From contig CP017315.1 of assembly GCA_002005325.1 (NCBI GenBank), positions 744,001 through 808,000 of the forward strand: a DNA stretch of 64,000 bases, given 5' to 3'. Positions 34,010 to 42,412 of the stretch are shown here, piece by piece (positions within the stretch are counted from its first letter, which is position 1; the number at the start of each line of letters is the position of its first letter). This DNA comes from Candidatus Tokpelaia hoelldoblerii. GTDB lineage: Bacteria; Pseudomonadota; Alphaproteobacteria; Rhizobiales; Rhizobiaceae. The notes under the pieces are model-generated. The model searched no databases. It had not been told where the DNA came from and saw nothing but the letters and a program-made list of their open reading frames with translations. A program made the position numbers and the translations under genes.

Positions 34010-34440
34010 TACAGTTTTTTCACCGCCTCGCGTATTCTGGCGGCAATGTCTTCCAGCTCACGCATATCAGCCATGTCACCGGCGTGTGATTTCAAGGGGG
34101 TGCCTTCAAAGCGCGGGATGATATGAAAATGCAGGTGAAAAATTGTCTGTCCGGCAGCGGCGCCATTAAATTGCATCAAGGTAATGCCATCAGCATTCAT
34201 GGCTTTTTTCACGCCTTGCGCTACTTTCTGCGCCGCCTGGACAAGAGCGGATAATGTTTCAGGTTTGGCGTCCAGCAAATCCCTTGAAGGATCGCGCGGA
34301 ATAACCAGCGTGTGGCCGGGCGCCTGTGGCATCACATCCATGAAGGCAATGGCATGTTGATCTTCATAAACCCGCGCGGACGGAATCTCGTCACGCAGTA
34401 TCTTGGCAAGAATATTATTGGGATTATAGGTTTCAGGCAT
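34009..34440 (-). CDS. HIT family nucleotide-binding protein
   Basis: 143 residues from ATG 34440, preceded by GAAGAGGG. It carries the histidine-triad motif HLHFHIIP near residue 97 and the N-terminal block ILRDEIPSARVYED. HIT hydrolases cleave nucleoside phosphoramidates or dinucleotides; the exact substrate is not evident. It is first of a two-gene unit with the DUF1489 gene. An upstream in-frame ATG at 34470 exists but lacks a site. Confidence 0.92.
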   Translation of the reverse strand: MPETYNPNNILAKILRDEIPSARVYEDQHAIAFMDVMPQAPGHTLVIPRDPSRDLLDAKPETLSALVQAAQKVAQGVKKAMNADGITLMQFNGAAAGQTIFHLHFHIIPRFEGTPLKSHAGDMADMRELEDIAARIREAVKKL

Positions 34441-34479
34441 GGAGGCCCTCTTCAAATGGCATGATGGCATGGAGTATTT

Positions 34480-34941
34480 TCAGGCTTCAAAAATGGCTTC
34501 GACCTCAACCGGCGCATTCATCGGCAGGGCGGCGACACCAACGGCGGAACGGGCGTGTTTGCCGGCGTCTCCCAGCACTTCGACCAGCAGATCTGAAGCG
34601 CCGTTCGCCACTTGCGGAATGTCGGTGAAGTTCGGGTCAACAGCGACAAAGACGGTTATTTTGCTGACGCGCTTGATTTTGGCAAGGTCGCCAAGGGCAG
34701 CCTGTGCCTGTGCCAGAAGATTGATGGCGCAAATCCGGGCGGCTTTTTTGGCATCATCGGCGTTTGCTGTGTTGCCAACCTTGCCGACCGTTGCGAGTTT
34801 TCCATTTTCAAGCGGCAACTGGCCAGAAATATAGAGCAGATTGCCGCTGCGCACTGTTGTCACATAATTGGCGACCGGTGTTGCGGCTGCAGGAAGGGTG
34901 ATACCCAGTTTTTCCAGACGGCTTTGGATTGTGGCAGACAT
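34480..34941 (-). CDS. RidA/YjgF-family protein
   Basis: A 153-residue member of the Rid superfamily, whose best-known members hydrolyse reactive enamine/imine intermediates of amino-acid metabolism. Seen blocks are SGNLLYISGQLPLENG and the late GVAALPMNAPVEVEAIFEA. The usual catalytic Arg of archetypal RidA is not clear, since the region reads ARSAVGVAALP. The protein belongs to a YjgF-like subgroup about 150 residues long. It ends 39 bp upstream of the HIT gene on the same strand, so the three minus-strand genes may form one operon. Confidence 0.9.
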   Translation of the reverse strand: MSATIQSRLEKLGITLPAAATPVANYVTTVRSGNLLYISGQLPLENGKLATVGKVGNTANADDAKKAARICAINLLAQAQAALGDLAKIKRVSKITVFVAVDPNFTDIPQVANGASDLLVEVLGDAGKHARSAVGVAALPMNAPVEVEAIFEA

Positions 34942-35079
34942 AACAGACTCTCCCTTGTGTCATTTGATGTTATCAGTTTGCACATCCAAAGTCTTTGTGC
35001 AACCGCCTGGCATTGTTTTTTGATATTGTTCTGTATATGTTTGCTGAAATATATTGCTGATATGTGGAGACAAGAGCTC

Positions 35080-35922
35080 ATGCACTGCCGCTGCGCCATA
35101 AAAATCCTGACCTGTATATCCCTACTGTTTTTTTCATCTGCCGCGCTGGCCGCAGACGGGCTGGATGCGCTTGTCGCCTATCGGGCGGTTTATGATCTGC
35201 AGTTTGACAATGCTTCGGAAAAAGCCGCTATGACCGGTCTGGGCGGACGTATGGTTTACGAATTTAACGGCAATAAATGTGAAGGCTATACAACACAGGT
35301 ACGCTCTGCTGTGCGCTTTGAGGTAGAGGGGATTGCCAGCCGTCTGGTGGATCAGCAGTCAACGTCTTTTGAGTCGGCGGACGGGAAAGAGTTTCACTTT
35401 GCCAGCAAAAACTATATTGATGAGAAATTGTCGGAAGAGACAAGCGGTATTGCCCGCCAGAACAGCAAGGGTATAGAAGTGCAGCCGGGGAAGCCTGCAA
35501 CAGATTCCCGCCAATTGGGCCATGGGGTTTTTCCATTGCACTATACGTTGCAAACGCTTGAAAATGCCAAAAAGGGCAAAGCTTTTGCCCGGCTCGCCCT
35601 TTATGACGGAACAGACGGAGCGGACAAGCTGGTGGAAACGGTGCTGGTGGTCGGCGCCGCAAAAAAGCCTGTAGAAGACAGTGAGACCAGAGTGATGGGG
35701 GAACGGGCGGGAGAAAACGTCTGGCCGGTGACGGTTTCCTATTTTAATGACAGTGAAAACAAGGACGGGCTGCCTGTTTACCGCACCAGTTTTTTGCTCT
35801 ATAAAAACGGCATAACGCGCGATTTGTTTATGGATTACGGTGATTTTTCCATGCGCGGCAAGCTGGTAAAGCTGGAAATTCTGGATACAGCAGACAAGAA
35901 AAACATCGTCTGCCCGCGATAA
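35080..35922 (+). CDS. eipB: EipB/DUF1849 periplasmic envelope-integrity protein
   Basis: 280 residues from ATG 35080, with GGAGA nine bases upstream. A signal peptide ends in SAALA. The mature protein starts with the family block DGLDALVAYRAVYDL and has two cysteines, in NKCEGY near 67 and at the end in VCPR, matching the conserved disulfide of EipB. In Brucella this beta-spiral protein supports cell-envelope integrity. It is divergent from the RidA gene. A promoter-like sequence for rpsB lies right after its stop. Confidence 0.85.
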   Translation: MHCRCAIKILTCISLLFFSSAALAADGLDALVAYRAVYDLQFDNASEKAAMTGLGGRMVYEFNGNKCEGYTTQVRSAVRFEVEGIASRLVDQQSTSFESADGKEFHFASKNYIDEKLSEETSGIARQNSKGIEVQPGKPATDSRQLGHGVFPLHYTLQTLENAKKGKAFARLALYDGTDGADKLVETVLVVGAAKKPVEDSETRVMGERAGENVWPVTVSYFNDSENKDGLPVYRTSFLLYKNGITRDLFMDYGDFSMRGKLVKLEILDTADKKNIVCPR

Positions 35923-35924
35923 AG

Positions 35925-35952
35925 CTTGCAATTGCAGGAAAATTGCTATAAG
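35925..35952 (+). promoter_or_regulatory. Candidate housekeeping promoter of rpsB-tsf
   Basis: CTTGCA (35925-35930) and TATAAG (35947-35952) are separated by 16 bp and placed 118 bp before rpsB. CTTG-type -35 boxes are usual for the alphaproteobacterial vegetative sigma factor. The long leader (about 110 nt) fits a ribosomal-protein mRNA leader under feedback control, but I did not identify a specific S2-binding structure. Confidence 0.5.
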
Positions 35953-36069
35953 AGCAGCAGCATTCCACACACGGATAAACAGGGCAGATGAGGGAAAACC
36001 GTCATGTGTCCGCCGGTGGCAGGGTTCCTGCCTTGGTCCGTGGAGGTTCAACCGGAAAGGATTATAACG

Positions 36070-36846
36070 ATGGCATTGCCTGATTTTTCCATGCGCCAGC
36101 TGCTTGAGGCCGGTGTTCACTTCGGCCACCAGACACATCGCTGGAACCCGAAAATGGCTCCCTATATCTATGGTGAGCGTAACAATATTCACATTCTTGA
36201 CCTGTCGCAGACCGTGCCTTTGCTGCATCAGGCGCTGAAGGTCGTTTCTGACACTGTCGCGCGTGGCGGCCGTGTGCTTTTTGTCGGCACCAAGCGTCAG
36301 GCTTCGGACATTATTGCTGATGCCGCACAGCGTTCGGCCCAGTATTATGTCAATGCGCGCTGGCTCGGAGGTATGCTGACCAACTGGAAAACCATTTCCA
36401 ATTCCATCCAGCGTCTGCGCAAGGTTGATGAGATTTTGGCCAGTGAGGCTCAGGGCTTTACCAAGAAAGAGCGTCTTAATCTTGATCGCGAGCGTGAAAA
36501 ACTGAACCGCGCTCTTGGCGGTATCAAGGATATGGGGTCGGTGCCGGATCTGATTTTCATCATCGACACCAATAAGGAAAGCATCGCCATTCAGGAAGCC
36601 AAGCGTCTTGGTATTCCGGTTATTGCCGTGATTGATACAAACTGCAACCCTGACCAGATTGATTATCCCATCCCGGGCAATGATGACGCTTCACGCGCTA
36701 TCTCGCTTTATTGCGATCTGGTGGCGAAGGCTGCGATTGACGGTATTGCCCGTCAGCAGGGTTCTGCCGGTGTTGATCTTGGCGCACAGGTTGAAGCGCC
36801 GGTTGAGCCTGCATTGGCTGAAGACGACACACAGGCGCCTGCCTGA
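36070..36846 (+). CDS. rpsB: 30S ribosomal protein S2
   Basis: 258 residues from ATG 36070, preceded by GGAAAGGA. The start MALPDFSMRQLLEAGVHFGH and the blocks RGGRVLFVGTKRQ and IPVIAVIDTNCNP are characteristic of S2. It completes the 30S platform region. The C-terminal tail is acidic and Ala-rich. It is followed by tsf after 146 bp, the standard bacterial pair. Confidence 0.98.
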   Translation: MALPDFSMRQLLEAGVHFGHQTHRWNPKMAPYIYGERNNIHILDLSQTVPLLHQALKVVSDTVARGGRVLFVGTKRQASDIIADAAQRSAQYYVNARWLGGMLTNWKTISNSIQRLRKVDEILASEAQGFTKKERLNLDREREKLNRALGGIKDMGSVPDLIFIIDTNKESIAIQEAKRLGIPVIAVIDTNCNPDQIDYPIPGNDDASRAISLYCDLVAKAAIDGIARQQGSAGVDLGAQVEAPVEPALAEDDTQAPA

Positions 36847-36992
36847 TAATTTCCGCTGAAAACCGGCGGTGGCATTTATGCCTGTGGCCGGTTTTTACAA
36901 AACAAATATGTGTCGGGCGTGCCTGGGCCGGAAAGGTGCTCAAGCACGCTTGCTTTGATGAAAAGCGGCACAATTCGATAAAGAGGCAAACA

Positions 36993-37916
36993 ATGACCAT
37001 CTCTGCATCCAAGGTAAAAGAACTCCGTGACATCACCGGCGCCGGTATGATGGACTGTAAAGCCGCCCTTCAGGAAGTTGGCGGCGATATGGAAGCAGCC
37101 ATTGACTGGCTGCGCAAGAAAGGTATTGCCAAGGCTGATAAAAAGGCTGGCCGTACTGCGGCAGAAGGGCTGATCGGCGTTGTATCCAACGGTGAAAAGG
37201 CCATTATGGTTGAGGTGAATTCTGAAACAGATTTTGTTGCGCGTAACGCTGATTTTCAGGAAATCGTGCGCAATATTTTGAAAGTCGCTCTTGATACGGA
37301 TGGTTCGCTTGAGGCTGTATCTGCTGCGGCTTATCCCGGTTCTGCCAAGAGCGTGGCGGAAACCATCAAGGATGCCATCGGCACGATTGGTGAAAATATG
37401 TCGCTGCGCCGGGCCGCTTCCCTCGGTGTCAGGCCGGGTGTTGTTGCGACCTATGTTCACAACAGTGCTGCTGATGGTCTTGGCAAAATGGGTGTTCTGG
37501 TGGCGATTGAAACCGAAGGTGACAAAGAAGCCGCTGCGGCATTTGGCCGTCAGGTTGCCATGCATGTTGCCGCCACCAATCCGCTGGCCTTGACGGCTGA
37601 CGAGGTTGATCCGGCTGCCGCCGAGCGTGAGAAGGCCATTTTTGCGGATCAGGCGCGCCAGTCCGGCAAGCCGGAGAATATCATTGAGAAAATGATTGAA
37701 GGCCGTATGCGCAAGTTCTATGAAGAAGTTGTGCTGCTGTCGCAGTCTTTTGTGATGAATCCTGATATTTCGGTTGAAGGTGCGTTGAAAGACGCTGAAA
37801 AAGCTATTGGCGCACCGGCGAAAATTGCCGGTTATATCCGCTTTGCTTTGGGTGAGGGGATTGAGAAGGAAGAGACAGACTTTGCCGCGGAAGTAGCGGC
37901 GGCTGTTAAAGGATAA
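36993..37916 (+). CDS. tsf: Translation elongation factor Ts
   Basis: 307 residues from ATG 36993, with an AAGAGG site. It begins TISASKVKELRDITGAGMMD and carries the nucleotide-exchange core NSETDFVARN near residue 80. EF-Ts releases GDP from EF-Tu. It is the second gene of the rpsB-tsf unit and is closed by an intrinsic terminator. Confidence 0.98.
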   Translation: MTISASKVKELRDITGAGMMDCKAALQEVGGDMEAAIDWLRKKGIAKADKKAGRTAAEGLIGVVSNGEKAIMVEVNSETDFVARNADFQEIVRNILKVALDTDGSLEAVSAAAYPGSAKSVAETIKDAIGTIGENMSLRRAASLGVRPGVVATYVHNSAADGLGKMGVLVAIETEGDKEAAAAFGRQVAMHVAATNPLALTADEVDPAAAEREKAIFADQARQSGKPENIIEKMIEGRMRKFYEEVVLLSQSFVMNPDISVEGALKDAEKAIGAPAKIAGYIRFALGEGIEKEETDFAAEVAAAVKG

Positions 37917-37939
37917 TCGCTTTTTATAGAGAGTGTCAT

Positions 37940-37968
37940 AAAAATGCCGGCAATTGTCGGCATTTTTT
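37940..37968 (+). terminator. Intrinsic terminator after tsf
   Basis: AAAAATGCCG (37940-37949) pairs with CGGCATTTTT across a small AATT-centred loop, continuing into a T tract. It starts 24 bp after the tsf stop and separates tsf from pyrH. Confidence 0.88.
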
Positions 37969-38141
37969 GTGTGTAGAAAAATATTTGTTTGCAACAATGC
38001 TGCCATTGCGTGACAATGGTTTGCTCTTTGTGTATCCAGTGTGAAACATGTGGACAGTTTTAATATGCCGTCATGTTTTGTCACCCCTCTATTTTATAGA
38101 GGCGGAAATTATTTTGAGTTTATAATATGGAGACAAAAATT

Positions 38142-38861
38142 ATGACCAATCGTCCTCTTTACAGACGGGTTTTGCTGAAAGCATCCGGTGAAGCGTTGAT
38201 AGGGGAACAGAGTTTTGGCATTGATGTTTCTGTTGTGGACCGGATCGCTGCTGATATTGCCGAGGTGCGCGCTCTTGGTATTGACGTGGCGGTTGTTATC
38301 GGCGGCGGCAATATTTTCCGTGGCGTAGCGGTGGCTTCCCGCGGGGGGGACAGGGTGACCGGTGATCATATGGGAATGCTGGCGACGGCGATCAACTCGC
38401 TGGCTTTGCGCACGTCGCTGATCAAAATAGGGATTGAGGCGGTGGTGCTGTCGGCCATTGCCATGCCGCAAATCTGTGAAAGCTTTTCCCAGCGCAAGGC
38501 CATGGCTTATTTAAATATGGGCAAGGTGGTGATTTTTGCCGGCGGCACGGGCAATCCCTTCTTTACAACTGATTCTGCCGCTGCGCTGCGTGCGGCGGAG
38601 ATTGGCGCGGATGTGCTGATTAAAGGAACGCAGGTGGATGGCATTTATACCGCTGATCCCAAGAAAGATTCCACTGCCACCCGTTTTGACAGTCTGACCC
38701 ATGAAGAGGTGATGCGGCGCGGCCTTTCTGTTATGGATACGGCGGCAGTGGCATTGGCGCGGGAAAACAATATTCCGATTCTTGTTTATTCCATCCATGA
38801 AAAAGGCGGCCTTGCCAAAGTGTTGCGTGGTGAAGGCTATTATACGATTGTATCGGACTGA
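38142..38861 (+). CDS. pyrH: UMP kinase
   Basis: 239 residues from ATG 38142, with GGAGA about eight bases upstream; ATG 38127 overlaps that site. It makes UDP from UMP for nucleic acid and cell-wall precursor synthesis. Visible blocks are RRVLLKASGEALIG, VVIGGGNIFRG and GTGNPFFTTDSAAALRA of the amino-acid-kinase fold. It is first of the run pyrH-frr-uppS-cdsA-rseP. A G7 run (38343-38349) lies inside the gene. Confidence 0.97.
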   Translation: MTNRPLYRRVLLKASGEALIGEQSFGIDVSVVDRIAADIAEVRALGIDVAVVIGGGNIFRGVAVASRGGDRVTGDHMGMLATAINSLALRTSLIKIGIEAVVLSAIAMPQICESFSQRKAMAYLNMGKVVIFAGGTGNPFFTTDSAAALRAAEIGADVLIKGTQVDGIYTADPKKDSTATRFDSLTHEEVMRRGLSVMDTAAVALARENNIPILVYSIHEKGGLAKVLRGEGYYTIVSD

Positions 38862-38900
38862 GTTTGAAAAAATACTGCTTTTGGTAGAGGAAGAAAAACA

Positions 38901-39461
38901 ATGAATGAAAGTGTCAATCTGGATGATCTCAAGCGCCGTATGGATGGCGCGATTACAGCTTTCAAGCATGAACTGGGTGGTTTACGGACGGGGCGAGCCT
39001 CGGCAAGTCTGCTTGAGCCGGTCATGGTGGAAGCTTATGGCGCACCGACGCCACTCAATCAGGTGGCCAATATATCCGTGCCGGAACCGCGTATGCTTTC
39101 TGTCTCGGTCTGGGACAAGAGCATGGTCGGTGCGGTTGAACGGGCCATCCGCGATTGCGGGCTGGGGCTTAACCCGATTACCGATGGGGCAAATTTGCGT
39201 ATTCCCCTGCCGGAACTCAATGAGGAGCGCCGCCGGGAGCTGGTGAAGATTGCCCACCAATATGCCGAGGCTGCGCGTGTCGCTGTGCGCCATGTGCGCC
39301 GTGATGGCATGGAAAACGTGAAAAAAGCCGAGAAGGATGGTGATCTCAGCAAGGATGACAGCCGCGGCCTTTCCGACAAGGTGCAAAAGCTGACTGATGA
39401 GACAATTGCTGAAATTGACAGGGTTCTTGCTTCCAAGGAAGCGGAAATTATGCAGGTATAG
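38901..39461 (+). CDS. frr: Ribosome recycling factor
   Basis: A 186-residue protein with the usual three-helix-bundle core motifs: LGGLRTGRASASLLEPV near the start, NDEERRREL-like NEERRRELVKIA in the middle, and VRHVRRDGMENVKK. With EF-G it splits post-termination ribosomes. AGAGGAAG precedes the ATG. It ends three bases before uppS. Confidence 0.98.
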   Translation: MNESVNLDDLKRRMDGAITAFKHELGGLRTGRASASLLEPVMVEAYGAPTPLNQVANISVPEPRMLSVSVWDKSMVGAVERAIRDCGLGLNPITDGANLRIPLPELNEERRRELVKIAHQYAEAARVAVRHVRRDGMENVKKAEKDGDLSKDDSRGLSDKVQKLTDETIAEIDRVLASKEAEIMQV

Positions 39462-39464
39462 GCA

Positions 39465-40196
39465 TTGACGCTTCCCCGCCACATAGCCATCATCATGGAT
39501 GGAAACGGCCGCTGGGCAAGTGCGCGCAAATTGCCGCGCCTTGCCGGGCATCAGGCGGGAATGCAGGCTTTGCGCGGGGTTGTCGCCCATGCTGCGGATA
39601 TCGGGCTTGAATGGTTGACGGTTTACGCCTTTTCTTCAGAAAACTGGTCCCGCCCGGTGGAGGAAGTCAACCATCTGCTGTCCTTGCTCAAACTGTTCAT
39701 CAAGCGTGACCTTGCGCAACTGCATGAGCGTAATGTGCGTATCCGTGTGATTGGCGCGCGCGATAATCTGGCGGAAGATATTGGCGTTTTACTGGATAAG
39801 GCGGAGAAGCTGACGGCTGGTAATAGCGGCCTTAACCTGGTGGTGGCGTTTAATTATGGCGCGCGGGATGAAATTGTCCGCGCCGCGCGCGCCCTTGTGC
39901 AGGATGTGCAAGCGGGCAAGCTGCAGGCAGCGCAGATCAATGCGCAGGCATTTGCCGGGCGGCTGGATACGGTTGATATTCCTGACCCGGACCTTATCAT
40001 CCGCACCAGCGGGGAAATGCGTTTGTCGAATTTTCTGTTGTGGCAGGCGGCCTATGCGGAATTGAGCTTTATGCCATGCTATTGGCCGGATTTTTCAAGT
40101 GAGGATCTTGATGTGGCAATTGCTGCTTTTTGCGGGCGTGAGCGCCGCTTCGGGGCGCTGGCTGCAGGGGAATGCAGAAAGGATGCTGCACAATGA
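39465..40196 (+). CDS. uppS: Undecaprenyl diphosphate synthase
   Basis: 243 residues. The essential HIAIIMDGNGRWA motif lies at residues 6-18, with catalytic Asp 12, so the start must be upstream of it. The only fitting codon is TTG 39465, three bases after the frr stop, with AGG about ten bases upstream. It makes the C55 lipid carrier used for peptidoglycan, LPS and surface glycans from isopentenyl units (see ispDF). It overlaps cdsA by 4 bp (ATGA). Confidence 0.95.
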   Translation: MTLPRHIAIIMDGNGRWASARKLPRLAGHQAGMQALRGVVAHAADIGLEWLTVYAFSSENWSRPVEEVNHLLSLLKLFIKRDLAQLHERNVRIRVIGARDNLAEDIGVLLDKAEKLTAGNSGLNLVVAFNYGARDEIVRAARALVQDVQAGKLQAAQINAQAFAGRLDTVDIPDPDLIIRTSGEMRLSNFLLWQAAYAELSFMPCYWPDFSSEDLDVAIAAFCGRERRFGALAAGECRKDAAQ

Positions 40197-41077
40197 AAAC
40201 ACAGGCAGGCAAACCCGGAATGTCGAATTTTCTGGTGCGCGTTCTGACATCTGTTCCCCTTGTCATTCTGACACTGGCAGCAGTGTGGTTGGGCAGCTAC
40301 TGGTTTATGGCCTTTTGCGCCATTATTGGTGCATTGGTGCTTTACGAATGGGGTGCAATCACGGCTATAAAGCAAAGCAGGCTTACCGGAATCGCAAGTT
40401 TTGTCTGCTATGCGGCAACGGTGGCGGCACTGTTTATCTGTCTGCCAAAAGCCCAGGAGGAAATGCTTTCTTCAATTTCAATGATCTGGCTTGGTGTTCT
40501 GGTTGCGGTGGTTTTGCTGGCTGTGCTGTCGGGGCGCAATGCAGGCTGGGTGGCTGGTGGTTATCTCTATGCTGCCATTTTTATGATAAGCATGAGTACA
40601 ATCCGCATTCATGCAGACTTATGGTTGACTTATGCATTTTTTATTATTGTCTGGGCGACGGATATAGGTGCATATTTTTGTGGAAGATTGATTGGCGGGC
40701 CAAAGCTTGCGCCGCGTATTTCACCTAAAAAAACATGGTCGGGTGCAATTGGCGGGGTCTTTATTGCGGTTCTTTGTTATTGGATATTTTTGTTGCTGGA
40801 TGCGGGAAAGTCCTATGATTTGAAAGCGGCAATACTTTTTTCCCTTGCCCGGGCAGTCAATCTGTTGCCGTTTGTTTTATTACTTTCTGTTATATCGCAA
40901 TTGGGTGATCTGGGAGAGTCATGGTTGAAACGACATTTTGATGCCAAGGATTCCGGCAATATTTTGCCTGGCCATGGCGGGGTGATGGACAGGGTGGATG
41001 GCCTTGTTGCTGCTTCGGCCGCTGTTTATATTTATGGTATTTTTATAGCCGTAAGGGAAATTGTACGTTTTGGTTGA
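40193..41077 (+). CDS. cdsA: Phosphatidate cytidylyltransferase
   Basis: A 294-residue integral membrane enzyme making CDP-diacylglycerol for all phospholipids. ATG 40193 has GAAAGGA nine bases upstream and overlaps the uppS stop. Several hydrophobic segments are evident. The C-terminal signature SQLGDLGESWLKRHFDAKDS, followed by LPGHGGVMDRVDG, is diagnostic of CdsA. Confidence 0.96.
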   Translation: MKTQAGKPGMSNFLVRVLTSVPLVILTLAAVWLGSYWFMAFCAIIGALVLYEWGAITAIKQSRLTGIASFVCYAATVAALFICLPKAQEEMLSSISMIWLGVLVAVVLLAVLSGRNAGWVAGGYLYAAIFMISMSTIRIHADLWLTYAFFIIVWATDIGAYFCGRLIGGPKLAPRISPKKTWSGAIGGVFIAVLCYWIFLLLDAGKSYDLKAAILFSLARAVNLLPFVLLLSVISQLGDLGESWLKRHFDAKDSGNILPGHGGVMDRVDGLVAASAAVYIYGIFIAVREIVRFG

Positions 41078-42185
41078 TCTGCTGCAAATATCGGAACCTG
41101 CCCTGCGGATTGCGGGTGTCGTCGGCCTGTTGCTGGTGATTGTCTTTGTTCATGAGATGGGACACTATCTTGTCGGACGCTGGTGCGGTATTGGCGCAGC
41201 TGCTTTTTCAGTCGGCTTCGGGCGGGAATTGTTTGGCTTTACCGATAAACGTGGCACACGCTGGAAATTGTCCGCCATTCCGCTGGGCGGCTATGTCAAA
41301 TTTGTTGGCGATATGAATGCCGCGAGCATGCCGGCGGAAAACCGCACCGGTGATGATCGGCGTGCTGATTCCTTTGCGGCGGCCAATGTGTGGAAGCGGA
41401 TGGCGACGGTTTTTGCCGGTCCGCTTTTTAACGCGATACTGACCCTGGTTGTGCTGACGGTTTTTATCTGGATAAACGGACGTTTTATTATCACGCCGGT
41501 TATCAGTGAGGTTATCGCCGGTTCTCCGGCGGCGCATGCAGGTTTTGAAGCCGGCGATAAAATCCTGACCATGCAGGGAAATACCGTTATCAGCTATGAT
41601 GATATTCCCCGCTATGTCCGGGTTCATGAAGAAGAAAAGATTGATTTTACAGTCGAGCGGGCCGGCAGAATTGTGCCCCTTACGGTTGTGCCGCGGGTTA
41701 CGGTGGTGGATGATGGTTTCGGCTCGAACATTCGTGTCGGGCAGATCGGTGTCAAGCATGATCCGACAGGACAGACGGTCCGTAAAGTTTCCTATAATCT
41801 CTGGCAGTCATTGAATTACGGGCTGGACGAGAGCGGCTATATCATTCGGCAGACAGGACGTTTTCTGGGCAAGGCGTTTCAGGGGCAGGCTGACCGCTGC
41901 CAGTTGAGCGGGCCGGTCAAAAGCGCCCAGATCGCCTGGAAATTCAGTGATCTGGGTTTTGGGGCGCTGATACAGTTGATGGCGTTCTTCTCGCTTAGTG
42001 TCGGGCTGTTTAACCTGTTGCCTCTGCCGCCGCTTGATGGCGGCCATCTGGTATTTTATCTGGTGGAAGCGGTGATTGGCAGGCCTGTACCCCTTGCCGT
42101 GCAGGAAAAAATATTTATGTTTGGTTTTATTCTGGTTCTGGTGTTTGTTGCGCTGGCGACTGTGAATAATTTTATTCCCTGCTGA
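41070..42185 (+). CDS. rseP: RIP metalloprotease RseP (site-2 protease family)
   Basis: About 371 residues. The membrane zinc protease motif FVHEMGHYL lies near residue 32. A PDZ domain follows (GSPAAHAGFEAGDKILTM), and the second active-site motif LPPLDGGHL is near residue 325. It performs the second cut of anti-sigma factors in envelope stress signalling. No ATG is available: TTG 41070 (11 bases after AAGGGA) or TTG 41061 (too close to it) must start it, overlapping the cdsA end by 8 bp. Confidence 0.93.
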   Translation: MVDLLQISEPALRIAGVVGLLLVIVFVHEMGHYLVGRWCGIGAAAFSVGFGRELFGFTDKRGTRWKLSAIPLGGYVKFVGDMNAASMPAENRTGDDRRADSFAAANVWKRMATVFAGPLFNAILTLVVLTVFIWINGRFIITPVISEVIAGSPAAHAGFEAGDKILTMQGNTVISYDDIPRYVRVHEEEKIDFTVERAGRIVPLTVVPRVTVVDDGFGSNIRVGQIGVKHDPTGQTVRKVSYNLWQSLNYGLDESGYIIRQTGRFLGKAFQGQADRCQLSGPVKSAQIAWKFSDLGFGALIQLMAFFSLSVGLFNLLPLPPLDGGHLVFYLVEAVIGRPVPLAVQEKIFMFGFILVLVFVALATVNNFIPC

Positions 42186-42412
42186 CATGTGCGGCGCGTC
42201 AAGACTTCTGTGGACTTTTTCGCACTTGTCATAATCCTGCCTTGAGGGTGGGGATGAATTTATATATGATTTACCAAATTGTATTGAAGAGCGGAAAAGC
42301 AGTATGCAATGTTTGAAAGTCATGATAAACAGGGACAGGAAACAAGGCTGGTTGGATCTGATCGCAGCTGTCTGTTATTCGCAGGATAAAATGGGTAAGG
42401 GTTAAAAAATCA

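Noticed and set aside
34612..35079. N-terminal extension of EipB
   Set aside because: It runs antisense through the RidA gene and would precede the signal peptide; ATG 35080 fits family length and ribosome site.
36876..38084. A 402-codon minus-strand frame over tsf
   Set aside because: Antisense to tsf, no ribosome site, no domain.
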